Numbered from the stretch's first letter, positions 55,490-63,871 are shown. The stretch: DNA of 64,000 nt from Oribacterium sp. KHPX15 (GCF_900107835.1 NZ_FNRG01000017.1:26091-90090); one strand, 5' to 3'. The notes: generated by a model not told the origin, from the sequence alone. Translations and numbers: made by a program.

Positions 55490-55765
55490 ATGACAGATGC
55501 AAATTTTGTTAATGATGCGAGAGTAATGTCCAAAGGTCAGGTAACCATCCCAAAGAATGTCAGAGAGGCATTAGGAATCAATACCGGAGACAGAGTGACA
55601 TTTATTGTAGAAGGTAATAGTGTGCGCGTTGTGAATTCAGCAGTATATGCCCTGATGCGGCTTCAGGAACAAATGAAAGGTGAAGCTGCATTAGCAGACT
55701 TCCAGTCAGAAGAAGAAATTGCTGAATGGATTACCAAGTCAAGGCGTGAGGAAAATCAGCAATGA
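55490..55765 (+). CDS. AbrB/SpoVT-type antitoxin
   Basis: A 91-residue protein. The N-terminal swapped-hairpin domain (RVMSKGQVTIPKNVREALGI, then GDRVTFIVEGNSVRVVN) is AbrB-like. The acidic C-terminal tail would bind the toxin. AAGGAGG is 8 nt before the ATG. It overlaps the PIN gene by 4 nt (ATGA), so translation is coupled. Confidence 0.9.
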   Translation: MTDANFVNDARVMSKGQVTIPKNVREALGINTGDRVTFIVEGNSVRVVNSAVYALMRLQEQMKGEAALADFQSEEEIAEWITKSRREENQQ

Positions 55766-56166
55766 AAGTGATGATAGACACCAACATCTTTATTTCTGCT
55801 GCACTATTTCCTGAGGGACGTGCAGCAAAGGCACTTTACAAAGCCATGGTTGAACCTTATCAGCCTGTCACTTGCGACTACGTGGTAGATGAACTTCGTA
55901 GAAAGTTTCGTGAGAAATTCCCGAACAAAATGGTGGAATTAGAAGCATTCCTTTTTTCTGCATTACAAACTATCAAAGTGGTACAAACGCCTGAAAACAT
56001 ACTGGAAGATGAAAGTCTTATCAGAGACGAAAAGGATCGCCCTATTTTACGCGCTGCTCTTAACGAAGGAGCGGATCTGTTTCTTACCGGAGACAAAGAC
56101 TTTCTTGAATCATCAGTTACTGATCCAAGAATAATCAGTGTCTCTACCTTTTTAGATGGCAATTGA
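55762..56166 (+). CDS. PIN-domain toxin (VapC-like RNase)
   Basis: A 134-residue PIN protein. VMIDTNIFISAALFP carries the first Asp, YVVDELRRKF the Glu, and DEKDRPILRAALNEGADLFL plus TGDKDF the later acids. These four acids coordinate metal for RNA cleavage. It partners the AbrB protein by overlap. The toxin activity is inferred from family. Confidence 0.88.
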   Translation: MKVMIDTNIFISAALFPEGRAAKALYKAMVEPYQPVTCDYVVDELRRKFREKFPNKMVELEAFLFSALQTIKVVQTPENILEDESLIRDEKDRPILRAALNEGADLFLTGDKDFLESSVTDPRIISVSTFLDGN

Positions 56167-56194
56167 GAGAAAATCTTCTCCATAAATTAACGAC

Positions 56195-56353
56195 ATGGCT
56201 GATATCAGAAAAACAATAAATGTATCCGCAAAACTAACAAATGAACAGTTAAATATGCTGAAAGAGGCGGAAAAAACTAAATATGTTTTCGATGAAGATA
56301 ATCCTATTCTTTCCAAAGAAGAGCTTTCCCAATTCAAAAGGGAGTCAGATTAA
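56195..56353 (+). CDS. small protein, 52 residues, unknown
   Basis: MADIRKTINVSAKLTNEQLN, then LKEAEKTKYVFDEDNPILSK and EELSQFKRESD. Acidic, probably helical, with the look of small antitoxin-like proteins, but the family is not recognised. Its ribosome site is weak. Its last codons form the left arm of the terminator at 56338. Confidence 0.5.
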   Translation: MADIRKTINVSAKLTNEQLNMLKEAEKTKYVFDEDNPILSKEELSQFKRESD

Positions 56354-56367
56354 TCCGACTCCCTTTT
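56338..56367. terminator. terminator overlapping a stop codon
   Basis: AGGGAGTC-agattaatcc-GACTCCCT followed by TTTTAT on plus and TTTTG on minus. It serves the small gene (plus) and the gene at 56374 (minus). Related hairpins are at 59560 and 59734. Confidence 0.75.
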
Positions 56368-56373
56368 ATATTT

Positions 56374-57120
56374 TCACATCAACGTATTCATCATCATAAT
56401 AGCTTGTTCTTCCGGTGTGGGTTCACGGTCAGGAAGGGAGGACATCTTCTGTTTTGCCTCCGAAAGAAGTGCTTTCACCTTTTCCACTTCTCTTTCGTCG
56501 CAGGCATTTTCTTCAAGTCCTGCTTCCACCTCCTGAAGATCCTGTTCCAGCAAGGCGATGATTGCCTGCATGTCACCTCTGGTAGCAGCTGCTGCAATCT
56601 GTCTCCTTCTCTTTTGTTCGTTGACAGCCACAGATTTACTGGTGGATTCCGTTGTGACTTCTCCATCATCGTCGATTTTTATCTTCATGCTTTGGAAGCC
56701 TACTTCTCCCTGCTTTTCTTCAAGAGCTTCATCTGCTGCCTTTAAATTTTCGAAAAGAGACTGGCGTTTGTCCGGATCCGTGAGGCAATCTCTCAGGTAT
56801 TTTGATGAGATTTCCGCCATGCCCTGTTTTACAATGTTGAAGTTCTCATAAAGGTATTTTGAAAGATCGTCAACTGTATCAAATGACAGATTGGATTTTA
56901 TATCCTCCACTGCCTGTTTTTCCTTTAAGGCTGTCCTACCCTGTTCGGAAATCTCCAGGGTATCTTTTTGGTTTAGCAATACTTCAACTACTGACTCTCC
57001 GGCTCTGTCTCCCATCTCTGTGTCTCGTCTGATTCCGGAGTTCTTTCCTCGTTTTATTATCTTTGGATTTACATTATTGCCGACATATTTTCCATATGTA
57101 TCATTAATCTCTACTGCCAT
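56374..57120 (-). CDS. Lachnospiraceae hypothetical protein, LytTR-regulon candidate
   Basis: A 248-residue soluble protein. It starts MAVEINDTYGKYVGNNVN, similar in pattern to the start of the protein at 59776 (MAMDINGVYVNYAGAYT). Then come a basic region, a mostly helical middle (SKYLRDCLTDPDKRQSLFEN), and an acidic C-terminus with EEQAIMMMNTLM. No signal peptide. AGGAGG lies 6 nt before the ATG. A LytTR-type double repeat lies 63 bp upstream. Confidence 0.65.
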   Translation of the reverse strand: MAVEINDTYGKYVGNNVNPKIIKRGKNSGIRRDTEMGDRAGESVVEVLLNQKDTLEISEQGRTALKEKQAVEDIKSNLSFDTVDDLSKYLYENFNIVKQGMAEISSKYLRDCLTDPDKRQSLFENLKAADEALEEKQGEVGFQSMKIKIDDDGEVTTESTSKSVAVNEQKRRRQIAAAATRGDMQAIIALLEQDLQEVEAGLEENACDEREVEKVKALLSEAKQKMSSLPDREPTPEEQAIMMMNTLM

Positions 57121-57182
57121 TTCAAACCTCCTTCATCTAATCTTTACTTCGGAGGTCAGAAACCAGATATAATGCAATTGCA

Positions 57183-57212
57183 GTGAACACCACTATTCTT
57201 GCAGTCAATTCC
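57183..57212 (-). promoter_or_regulatory. LytTR-type direct repeat, site 4
   Basis: On plus, GTGAACACC (57183) and GTCAATTCC (57204), 21 bp apart and each preceded by TTGCA. In minus orientation it precedes TATATC by about 10 bp, upstream of the start at 57120. Confidence 0.6.
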
Positions 57213-58647
57213 TTGTGCACTTATTATTCATCATAACTGTCAAACAAAACATCTGTCTTTCTCCTTTTTTATAAATCTCAATGTCTACATCCCCCATATA
57301 TTTTCTTGCGCATTTTTGAATATTCGACATCCCAATCCCATGCGAATGTTTATCCATTTTACTCGTCACGGGAAGTCCTGTATCTTTGTCAAAAGTCACC
57401 TTCCCGTCAAATACATTTTCAATCTCAATAAAGTACAGGGTTCCTTTCATATAGGACTTAAGAGAAATTTCTCTTGCACCCTCCACCTTCCGGCAAGCTT
57501 CAAAGGCATTGTCCAAAGCATTATCCAGAATGACTGCAATGTCATAAATATCTATGGGGCCAGAACGCGGTGCCACAAAGTCCGGTTCAAAAGAAATGCC
57601 ACTCCTCTTCGTTTCCTGCATCCTTTGATAAATTATGATATCCGTGATTGGATTTCCGCTCTTTAATGAAAAATCCAGTTGATTCACTGCAGTTTCCAGT
57701 TCACCGATGTAACCGTCTATCTCCGCAGTATCAGTATCGTTCCCGACATTCTTTACATATTGCATGATATGGTTCAAATGATTCCTCATATCATGCTTAA
57801 GGCCACGTAGGTCAGAATAAATATTTTCAACATCCTCTATCTCCCTGTGAAGCTGTTCCACTTGCTTTTCCAGGATTGTCTGCTTCCGCCTCTCTTCATT
57901 ACGTTCAATGAGGTATTGAAACATCATCATAGCAGCAATAATGGAGCAAAGGAGCAGCAAACAAATGACTATAATCCATATAAGAATCTCCGGAACCTTG
58001 TCATAAATCAGCAGGGATAATCTTTCGTTTATTTTCAATATCATTACCCGCAAGGTCATGGACACCCCAAGGCCCGTAATGCACGGAAGTATCAAAAAGA
58101 TACTCTCTCCCGGGCTTGGCTCGTAGCCTTTGTGGATATATTTTCCACTGAGGACTTTGAGATATGTAAACATTAGCCCCACATATATGGCTACGGATGC
58201 TAAGCTTTGAGCGAAAAGATAGATATTGAGAAACATATCTGCTTTTTCCACGGTTAGGTTTTCGGGTTCAAGAACGAGGCTTTCAAACATGCCCCAAGTT
58301 TCTTGGGAGATTAGGTAATAGCCGACACTTCCGATGTTTCTGATCAACTCTTTTCCGGCGGTAAAGCTTATGGCGGCGAATGTCTGCCTTTTGAAATCCC
58401 GTTCAAAAAACAAAAGCTCGAGAAGGTACAGCAATGTAAGGTCCAGCAATGTACGAAATGCAACGGTTTGCGTGTCCATCACTTTATATAGTACAGCTTC
58501 CACTGAAAGGTAAATGGTTGTCCAGAGAATGTGTATTAACTTTATGGAGTGTTTCGGTTTTAGGAACGCAGCTACGTATATCCCACTGAAAATCGCATCT
58601 GATACATATATCGGCAGTGTCAATGTAATAGTCAAAAGGTCAAACAT
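57205..58647 (-). CDS. AgrC-like GHKL sensor histidine kinase (pair 1)
   Basis: A 480-residue membrane kinase with about seven N-terminal helices (to about residue 245). The phosphoacceptor is in LRGLKHDMRNHLNHIMQYV, the ATPase part has ILDNALDNAFEAC (N box) and DKHSHGIGMSNIQKCARKYM (G box). AgrC-type kinases usually sense peptides, but no agrB/agrD gene is seen here. It overlaps its response regulator gene by 8 nt. Confidence 0.92.
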   Translation of the reverse strand: MFDLLTITLTLPIYVSDAIFSGIYVAAFLKPKHSIKLIHILWTTIYLSVEAVLYKVMDTQTVAFRTLLDLTLLYLLELLFFERDFKRQTFAAISFTAGKELIRNIGSVGYYLISQETWGMFESLVLEPENLTVEKADMFLNIYLFAQSLASVAIYVGLMFTYLKVLSGKYIHKGYEPSPGESIFLILPCITGLGVSMTLRVMILKINERLSLLIYDKVPEILIWIIVICLLLLCSIIAAMMMFQYLIERNEERRKQTILEKQVEQLHREIEDVENIYSDLRGLKHDMRNHLNHIMQYVKNVGNDTDTAEIDGYIGELETAVNQLDFSLKSGNPITDIIIYQRMQETKRSGISFEPDFVAPRSGPIDIYDIAVILDNALDNAFEACRKVEGAREISLKSYMKGTLYFIEIENVFDGKVTFDKDTGLPVTSKMDKHSHGIGMSNIQKCARKYMGDVDIEIYKKGERQMFCLTVMMNNKCTRN

Positions 58648-59395
58648 TCACTATACCTCCGTTTTTGGCGTAGCGAAGAAACGCTTTGACGAAATCCGTA
58701 TACTTCTTTTCGGCAATGATAATGCTGTCGCCGTTTAGTACCCGAATGCTGTTCACGGAATAAGCCGTCACCTTTTCGAAATTCACAAGATAGCACCTAT
58801 GGCACCTAAAGAAAGTATCCCCCAATTCATTTTCAAGATCGCACATTCTGGCATAGGTTTCTGCGAGTCCACTGTCTGTATGGAAAACCACCTTCCTATC
58901 ATTGCTTTCGATATATTGAATCTCGGAAAATAAGATTTTTTTCCTATTCTCCCCGTCTTTAATGATCACATATTTATTTCGTTGTTCGTCAGAAGACCAA
59001 GCCTCTTTAAGCGCCCGTTGAAACACCTCAGCAAACTTGCTTTCCTTGATAGGTTTCACAAGATAATGAAAAGCATTTACATCGAAGGCTTCTTCCATAT
59101 ACTCTCTGTAAGCTGTAACGAATATGATGATGCTGCGCTTCCCCAGATCTTCATGTTCCCTGCATATACTTTTTACGGAATCTTCCTGCCTTTCACGGAT
59201 ATGCTTCGCGAGCTCTATTCCAGATACATCTCCCATTTCGATATCAAGAAAATAAATATTGAAAAAATCTTCGCAGGAAATCAGGTCCTCACTTCCCTTA
59301 AAGAAACTGATTTTCACATCTGCATATTGTTTCCTTATCAGATCAGCTAATTGGTTTCTGACATTTATGTCGTCATCGCATACAGCTATATTCAT
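58640..59395 (-). CDS. LytTR response regulator (pair 1)
   Basis: A 251-residue AgrA-type regulator. Receiver domain: MNIAVCDDDINVRNQL with phospho-Asp in YFLDIEMGDVSG, Thr/Lys in FVTAYREYM and YLVKPI. The LytTR DNA-binding domain has KILFSEIQYIESNDRKVVFH, FFRCHRCYLVNFEKVTAYS. It overlaps the downstream kinase gene. A LytTR-type site lies 84 bp upstream, suggesting autoregulation. Confidence 0.93.
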   Translation of the reverse strand: MNIAVCDDDINVRNQLADLIRKQYADVKISFFKGSEDLISCEDFFNIYFLDIEMGDVSGIELAKHIRERQEDSVKSICREHEDLGKRSIIIFVTAYREYMEEAFDVNAFHYLVKPIKESKFAEVFQRALKEAWSSDEQRNKYVIIKDGENRKKILFSEIQYIESNDRKVVFHTDSGLAETYARMCDLENELGDTFFRCHRCYLVNFEKVTAYSVNSIRVLNGDSIIIAEKKYTDFVKAFLRYAKNGGIVNV

Positions 59396-59478
59396 TTCCG
59401 AATTCCTTTCGTTCCTTTTATCATTGAATGATCTACTATTATATAGCCATAATGTATTCTGCTTTTCATTATAATGTT

Positions 59479-59509
59479 GTGAACGACGAGATTTTTGCAG
59501 TGAAATATC
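59479..59509 (-). promoter_or_regulatory. LytTR-type direct repeat, site 3
   Basis: On plus, GTGAACGAC (59479) and GTGAAATAT (59500), exactly 21 bp apart. A minus-strand TATAAT (59468-59473) follows 5 bp from the proximal repeat, leading to the regulator start at 59395. Confidence 0.65.
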
Positions 59510-59559
59510 TAGTTATACGATTCAAAAAAGGGATCTTACCCCAACAAAGTTTATGATTG

Positions 59560-59592
59560 AAGGGAATCGGTACAATCCGGTTCCCTTTTTTT
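59560..59592 (+). terminator. plus-strand terminator without a known gene
   Basis: AAGGGAATCGG-tacaat-CCGGTTCCCTT followed by TTTTT on plus. No plus gene precedes it, so an unannotated transcript (about 60-70 nt) may end here. Confidence 0.7.
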
Positions 59593-59709
59593 ATAACTCA
59601 GAGCAAGTTTATAAGACCTGATCTTGCATCCAGAATGACAACTTTGAAAAACTTCATCTAAGCATTGATTTTTTTATCATTTACTTTATACTTGCAAATA
59701 GTAATTGGG

Positions 59710-59770
59710 GTATGCATTTGCGGATGCATACTTGAAGGGAGTCGGATTAGTCCGGCTCCCTTCCTTTTTT
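59710..59770 (+). terminator. second plus-strand terminator without a known gene
   Basis: GTATGCAT-ttgcgg-ATGCATAC (59710-59731), then GAAGGGAGTCGGA-ttag-TCCGGCTCCCTTC (59734-59763) followed by a T run. It faces the minus gene stop at 59776; A-rich sequence precedes it on minus. The gap 59396-59775 holds no convincing gene. Confidence 0.7.
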
Positions 59771-59775
59771 AGCAT

Positions 59776-60579
59776 TTATAACTTCTTGTCAAAATTAAAA
59801 CCAACCATATCATTCTTTAATCCTTTCCTTGCTTCTCCGAAAAGAATATCCTTCGTGATATCATACATATCGGATCCTTTGTACTTGTCTCCCAAAACCC
59901 GCTTATTGTCACTATCTATCTTTTCTTTCAAGGCAGCCTTTTCTTCCCGTGCCACTTTTAACTTTTCTTCCAAAGCCTCTTTTTGCTCTGCTTTTTCTTT
60001 TTTCCTTTCCGCAACCTTTTCTTCAGTTTTTTTCTTTTCTGCCTTTTGCTGACGGATCTTAGCTCCATATTCATTTGGAGACGTTACCTTTGAACGACTG
60101 TCATCATACTTACCTATAGACCAGCAGCTAATGCCTCCGTCCTTATCTATGGCCCATCCCATAGCAACAACAGTACCGCCACCACTCTCTATTCTTTGAC
60201 GTCTTTGTGCATCCAACGCTTGCATATTTGCAATTTCTTTTTCATATTCCTCTTCAAGCTCTGGATCATTTGCCATCTTCTGTAAGAAGTCCGGAGAGAT
60301 TGCTACATTGGTTGTTTTATTGGAACCATATCTCATTCCCGGCTGGAAATTTGCCGCGGCAAAAGTGTAGCCACCATATTTTTTACTGAGATATTTCAAT
60401 TCATCCGCCGCTGTTTTCCTTATGTTGTTAGAACTATTTTCATTCTCAACGGATGATATCTGACCGGTTGAATTCCCGGATTCATTTACAACTTTTGAAT
60501 TACTTGTTCGATTTGTAGTCTTTTGATTGGTATATGCTCCTGCGTAGTTAACATATACACCATTTATATCCATTGCCAT
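59776..60579 (-). CDS. DUF6033-family protein, LytTR-regulon candidate
   Basis: A 267-residue protein, opening MAMDINGVYVNYAGAYTNQK. ELKYLSKKYGGYTFAAANFQ, MRYGSNKTTNVAISPDFLQK and MGWAIDKDGGISCW fit the DUF6033 family of Lachnospiraceae. A strongly charged Lys/Glu coiled-coil region (about 180-225) precedes the C-terminus. ATG 60579 is chosen for GGAGGG 8 nt upstream; an earlier in-frame start has none. The function is unknown. A LytTR-type site lies 186 bp upstream. Confidence 0.75.
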   Translation of the reverse strand: MAMDINGVYVNYAGAYTNQKTTNRTSNSKVVNESGNSTGQISSVENENSSNNIRKTAADELKYLSKKYGGYTFAAANFQPGMRYGSNKTTNVAISPDFLQKMANDPELEEEYEKEIANMQALDAQRRQRIESGGGTVVAMGWAIDKDGGISCWSIGKYDDSRSKVTSPNEYGAKIRQQKAEKKKTEEKVAERKKEKAEQKEALEEKLKVAREEKAALKEKIDSDNKRVLGDKYKGSDMYDITKDILFGEARKGLKNDMVGFNFDKKL

Positions 60580-60764
60580 ATTCCTGCCCTCCTTTGCAGT
60601 GAACAACGTCCCATTGAAAGCATGTTTGTTTCAAACCGGACATTTGGAAAACTCGAATCTATCAATCTTTAATCCTGACATCCATTTCATATGATTATGA
60701 TTTGATAGTTATACCTCTCTACTCTTTTCTTCGAACATCAGGGCCACATATTAACCCCAATGAA

Positions 60765-60796
60765 GTGAACGGTAGATTTTCTGATGTAAATGGTAA
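60765..60796 (-). promoter_or_regulatory. LytTR-type direct repeat, site 2
   Basis: On plus, GTGAACGGT (60765) and GTAAATGGT (60786), 21 bp apart, with ATTTTCTG in between, nearly identical to site 1. The minus reading ACCGTTCAC matches the LytTR consensus at 8 of 9 positions. The gap 60580-60905 has no gene; a degenerate hairpin (about 60796-60834) may end the kinase gene. Confidence 0.7.
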
Positions 60797-60905
60797 AGGC
60801 TACCACGAAATAATTTTCATCATTTCATGATAGCCTATATTCCGCATGATCATTCGATTTTCTGTTGTTTACAGAAGTTCGCTTTAACCAAGGAAACGTT
60901 ATTTA

Positions 60906-62282
60906 TCATTCCGGTATCATCAACATGGCTGTAAAAATCACAGTGTCCTCTTTCTGCTCCAGCTGAATGGTTCCGTAATATTTTTCCGTGATCCGTTTTA
61001 TATTCCTAAGTCCGTATCCATGGCTTTCTATATCATCCTTTGAGGTTTCAGGCAGCCCCGTATCCGGATTCAAGGACAATTCTCCCGAAAAGCTATTCTT
61101 TACCTGTATCAGGTAAGCATTGTTGTTCTTCATGGATTTTACTTCTATCGTTGAACCAGAGCATTCTTTTGATGCTGTGACAGCATTTGCCAAAGCATTG
61201 TTGAGTATTACAGCTATATCTATAGCTTCAACCTTACCGGTTGTGGGATAACGGAACTCGTCAATGAACTCAATACCTGATTCCTCAGCTTCTCGTCTTT
61301 TTTCTGATATAACAATGTCCGTGACAGGATTGCCCGTTCCGGCATTTATATTCGTAGCCGGAAAGCCATCATGCCATTCATTAAGATATGTTACGGCCGA
61401 AGCATTATCACCTTTTTCCAAAAGATTCCCCAAAACCATGATGTGATCATTTATATCGTGCTTTATTCCGCGGATTTCAGCATACAGCTTTTCAATCGAA
61501 TGCACATGAACTGACAGTTCTTCCACCTGTTTTGATACAAGTGCGTTCTGCAGTTGATCGTCCCGTGACTGCTTTATCTTTTGATATAAGTAAATAACTG
61601 AGATAGTTGCCAGGAACGCAATAAATCCGAATAGCCCACGCAGTCCGTCATATATAGTATATCTGTCGGGTACATGCTCCTTAACAGTTTTGAAATATGC
61701 ATCAGATAAAAATGAGGATATCCAATATCCTGCAATTATTGCAACGTAGGATGTCACAAACAGAATGAACTCACTCCACGACATTTGTTCCTTTTTTCTG
61801 TAATAGACTTTTTCAGATATTATGATTTCAAGATACCTGAGTACATTCTGAATAACATACAATAGCGTTACCGCGACATAATAGAGCACAAACTGCTGCA
61901 TGCCATCGCTTAGTTGTGGATTCATAAACGTTATCCTGCTAATGCCTTTCCATGGCAACAATGACATTTCACTGGATATCCACAGGAACATATATATGGT
62001 CAAAGCCAGAAAGCATTTCTGTGTGATATTTTTCTTTTCAACAAGAATAGATATTGTTAAAACAGTTATCATCCCCAAAGGATATGCCGTAAGACCTGAC
62101 ATGGGATATGGGATTAAATATATGATTAACATGATTATGAAGTAGGCTATACCTATGATCACAGCCCCTGATTTCTTCCTCATGTATGGAATATAAAAAC
62201 GCATCACAAGCAATGCACTTATAAATAGATTAGTGGTAACTACCACAGTATCCCCAATTGCTCTCATCATGTCTAACGCCAT
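60906..62282 (-). CDS. AgrC-like GHKL sensor histidine kinase (pair 2)
   Basis: A 458-residue kinase with about six N-terminal helices. The His box is IRGIKHDINDHIMVLGNLL, the N box VILNNALANAVTASKE, and the G box DDIESHGYGLRNIKRITEKY. The start at ATG 62282 (MALDMMRAIGD) is favoured by AAGGAG 9 nt upstream; earlier in-frame codons run through a palindrome. It lies 221 bp after its regulator gene. Confidence 0.92.
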   Translation of the reverse strand: MALDMMRAIGDTVVVTTNLFISALLVMRFYIPYMRKKSGAVIIGIAYFIIMLIIYLIPYPMSGLTAYPLGMITVLTISILVEKKNITQKCFLALTIYMFLWISSEMSLLPWKGISRITFMNPQLSDGMQQFVLYYVAVTLLYVIQNVLRYLEIIISEKVYYRKKEQMSWSEFILFVTSYVAIIAGYWISSFLSDAYFKTVKEHVPDRYTIYDGLRGLFGFIAFLATISVIYLYQKIKQSRDDQLQNALVSKQVEELSVHVHSIEKLYAEIRGIKHDINDHIMVLGNLLEKGDNASAVTYLNEWHDGFPATNINAGTGNPVTDIVISEKRREAEESGIEFIDEFRYPTTGKVEAIDIAVILNNALANAVTASKECSGSTIEVKSMKNNNAYLIQVKNSFSGELSLNPDTGLPETSKDDIESHGYGLRNIKRITEKYYGTIQLEQKEDTVIFTAMLMIPE

Positions 62283-62319
62283 GAATTGCTTCTCCTTAAC
62301 GTATATATGCTTTTTGTGG

Positions 62320-62376
62320 AACATTTCAGCCGGTGGACCACTAACTCCGTCCACTTGGTCCACTGGCTGAAATGTT
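62320..62376. mobile_element. 57-bp palindrome with the same ends as the MITE
   Basis: AACATTTCAGCCGGTGGACC and its complement (21-bp arms, one mismatch) have a 15-nt loop. The right end reads GTAACATTTCAGCC outward, close to the MITE end GTAACAGTTCAGCC. Flanks TTTTTGT and TATTTGTC may be a decayed duplication. It lies between regulator and kinase genes of pair 2. Confidence 0.55.
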
Positions 62377-62503
62377 ACTATTTGTCGATATTTCCGACAC
62401 GTAATTCATATTATCTCATTTATTTAGTCCCGATTTTAATTTATCATGACGCAATATAGTAGTTCCCGATTCTATTTTATTTTTTAACTTCCGCATAGGT
62501 AGT

Positions 62504-63208
62504 TTAACAACATCTGCAATACTCCATATAGGCTCTGATAAATCCTTCATACTCCCTTCTTGCAATAGGAACATTATCTCCTCTGCACGTTATCAGTGTT
62601 GTCCTGTCATATCGCTCCACATACTTCATGTTTACAAGATATGATCTGTGTATACGATAGAAGTCACTTCCTACAAGGCTTTCAAGTGCCGATAACTGTC
62701 CATAGTATTCTATGTTTTCATCCTTCATATGAAGTATTGTTTTCCGGTCATACACCTCTGCATATACGAGCCTTGACAGATTTATGCGGATATGCGAGGT
62801 CCCTGACTGGATTTCAATATACTTGTCATGATTCCCCGACAAATCCCCGCATCGCTCCAGTTCTTTCATGGCATCATCAATTACTTCATTAAGCTTTTCA
62901 TCTGCAAAAGGTTTCACAAGAAAATGAAATGGATGCAGATCAAATGAACTAAACACCTGACTTTCTTCACCGGTTACAAAGATTAGTATCTTTCTCCAAT
63001 CTCTGTCTCTCAATGTCTTTGCCACATCCATTCCGCTCATCTCAGGCATCCAGATATCAAGTAATAGAATATCCGGGAGTTTATCGGCAGCCAATAGCTC
63101 TCCTCCGGAAGTGAATGTAATAATCTCTGCCTCCGGACAGATTTTTGCAACTTTCTCAGCAAGTATGTCACATATTCTTTTTTCATCATCACAAATAGCA
63201 ATTCTCAT
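62504..63208 (-). CDS. LytTR response regulator (pair 2)
   Basis: A 234-residue AgrA-type regulator. Receiver: MRIAICDDEKRICDILAE, phospho-Asp in LLLDIWMPEMSGMD, FVTGEES and FLVKPFADE. LytTR domain: INLSRLVYAEVYDRKTILHM and FYRIHRSYLVNMKYVERYD. GGAG lies 6 nt before the ATG. The double repeat 124 bp upstream suggests autoregulation. Confidence 0.93.
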   Translation of the reverse strand: MRIAICDDEKRICDILAEKVAKICPEAEIITFTSGGELLAADKLPDILLLDIWMPEMSGMDVAKTLRDRDWRKILIFVTGEESQVFSSFDLHPFHFLVKPFADEKLNEVIDDAMKELERCGDLSGNHDKYIEIQSGTSHIRINLSRLVYAEVYDRKTILHMKDENIEYYGQLSALESLVGSDFYRIHRSYLVNMKYVERYDRTTLITCRGDNVPIARREYEGFIRAYMEYCRCC

Positions 63209-63331
63209 GTCTGTCTCCGATCAACTCCGGCCGGCACAGATCAGACATCCACCGGATATCTTACGCCCTCCCGAAAAGCATACTATTTATATATTATCTA
63301 CTATAAACCGATATAGTCATCTGCCAATGTA

Positions 63332-63363
63332 GTAAATGGTTGATTTTCTGCAGTGAACGGTAA
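63332..63363 (-). promoter_or_regulatory. LytTR-type direct repeat, site 1
   Basis: On plus, GTAAATGGT (63332) and GTGAACGGT (63353), 21 bp apart, with GATTTTCTG between. It precedes the pair 2 regulator gene and mirrors site 2 in half-site order. Confidence 0.7.
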
Positions 63364-63385
63364 GTTCATTAATTTTCCCAAATAA

Positions 63386-63417
63386 AACCCCCGGAAACAC
63401 ATCAGTTTCCGGGGGTT
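63386..63417 (-). terminator. terminator after the Abi_2 remnant
   Basis: AACCCCCGGAAAC-acatca-GTTTCCGGGGGTT, followed on minus by TTATTT. It is 55 bp after the stop at 63472. Confidence 0.85.
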
Positions 63418-63471
63418 GTGAATTCTTTTCGATTCTTCGAAGATTATCTCTTTGAGAACTATTTCACTGCC

Positions 63472-63618
63472 CTAAATGCCTTGTTTTAGGCATTTACAAT
63501 ATAAGTTGCTGTTTTTCTGAAGTACATTTCTTGCAAATGCCTCATCAGATATTACTACTCCATGATCTTTTAGCTTTTTTATCTGTTCATCTATTGTGTA
63601 TGGTTTCTTTAAATCCAT
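63472..63618 (-). pseudogene. truncated Abi_2 (AbiD/AbiF) abortive-infection gene
   Basis: 48 codons: MDLKKPYTIDEQIKKLKDHG, then VVISDEAFARNVLQKN match the conserved start of Abi_2 proteins, which are about 300 residues. The frame then leaves the family pattern (SNLYCKCLKQGI) and stops where NYYRL-type residues are expected. GGAG lies 5 nt before the ATG. An intact gene is not present before the terminator. Confidence 0.7.
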
Positions 63619-63633
63619 ATATTCTCCATAAAG

Positions 63634-63697
63634 TAAAAAAGCCAAGCTCAACGCTCGGCTTGGTCCCAAGTGTTATTCGCACCTGGCAACTCTGTTG
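63634..63697 (-). ncRNA. candidate Abi-associated small RNA with promoter
   Basis: On minus, TTGAAA (63725-63730), 16 nt and TATTAT (63703-63708) predict a start near 63697. The RNA would include CAACAGAGTTGCCAGGTG, CACTTGGGACCAAGC and end in the CCAAGC...GCTTGG hairpin plus TTTTTT (63635-63663), just before the Abi_2 remnant. Similar short RNAs precede Abi_2 genes elsewhere, from memory. Confidence 0.6.
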
Positions 63698-63847
63698 AGG
63701 TTATAATACCATATTTTACCGTTTTTTCAAGCTCTATTTTCTATTCTTGACGATAACATCAAAGCACTTTGCGCTTTAACTTGCGCTTTATCATAAGCAT
63801 CAACTTCATATAACTTTAAGCTTCTCATATTCCACCTAAACATAAAA

Positions 63848-63871
63848 CAGGGACAAGAAACCTTGTCCCTG
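63848..63871 (-). terminator. terminator of an upstream minus-strand transcript
   Basis: CAGGGACAAG-aaac-CTTGTCCCTG, followed on minus by TTTTATGTTT. The transcript would enter from beyond 64000. The sequence 63872-64000 has GC-rich hairpins (GGCG..CGCC) but no convincing gene. Confidence 0.75.

Noticed and set aside
56374..63208. A full agr quorum-sensing locus
   Set aside because: Kinase and regulator pairs are present, but no AgrB-like protease or AgrD-like peptide gene could be found in the window.
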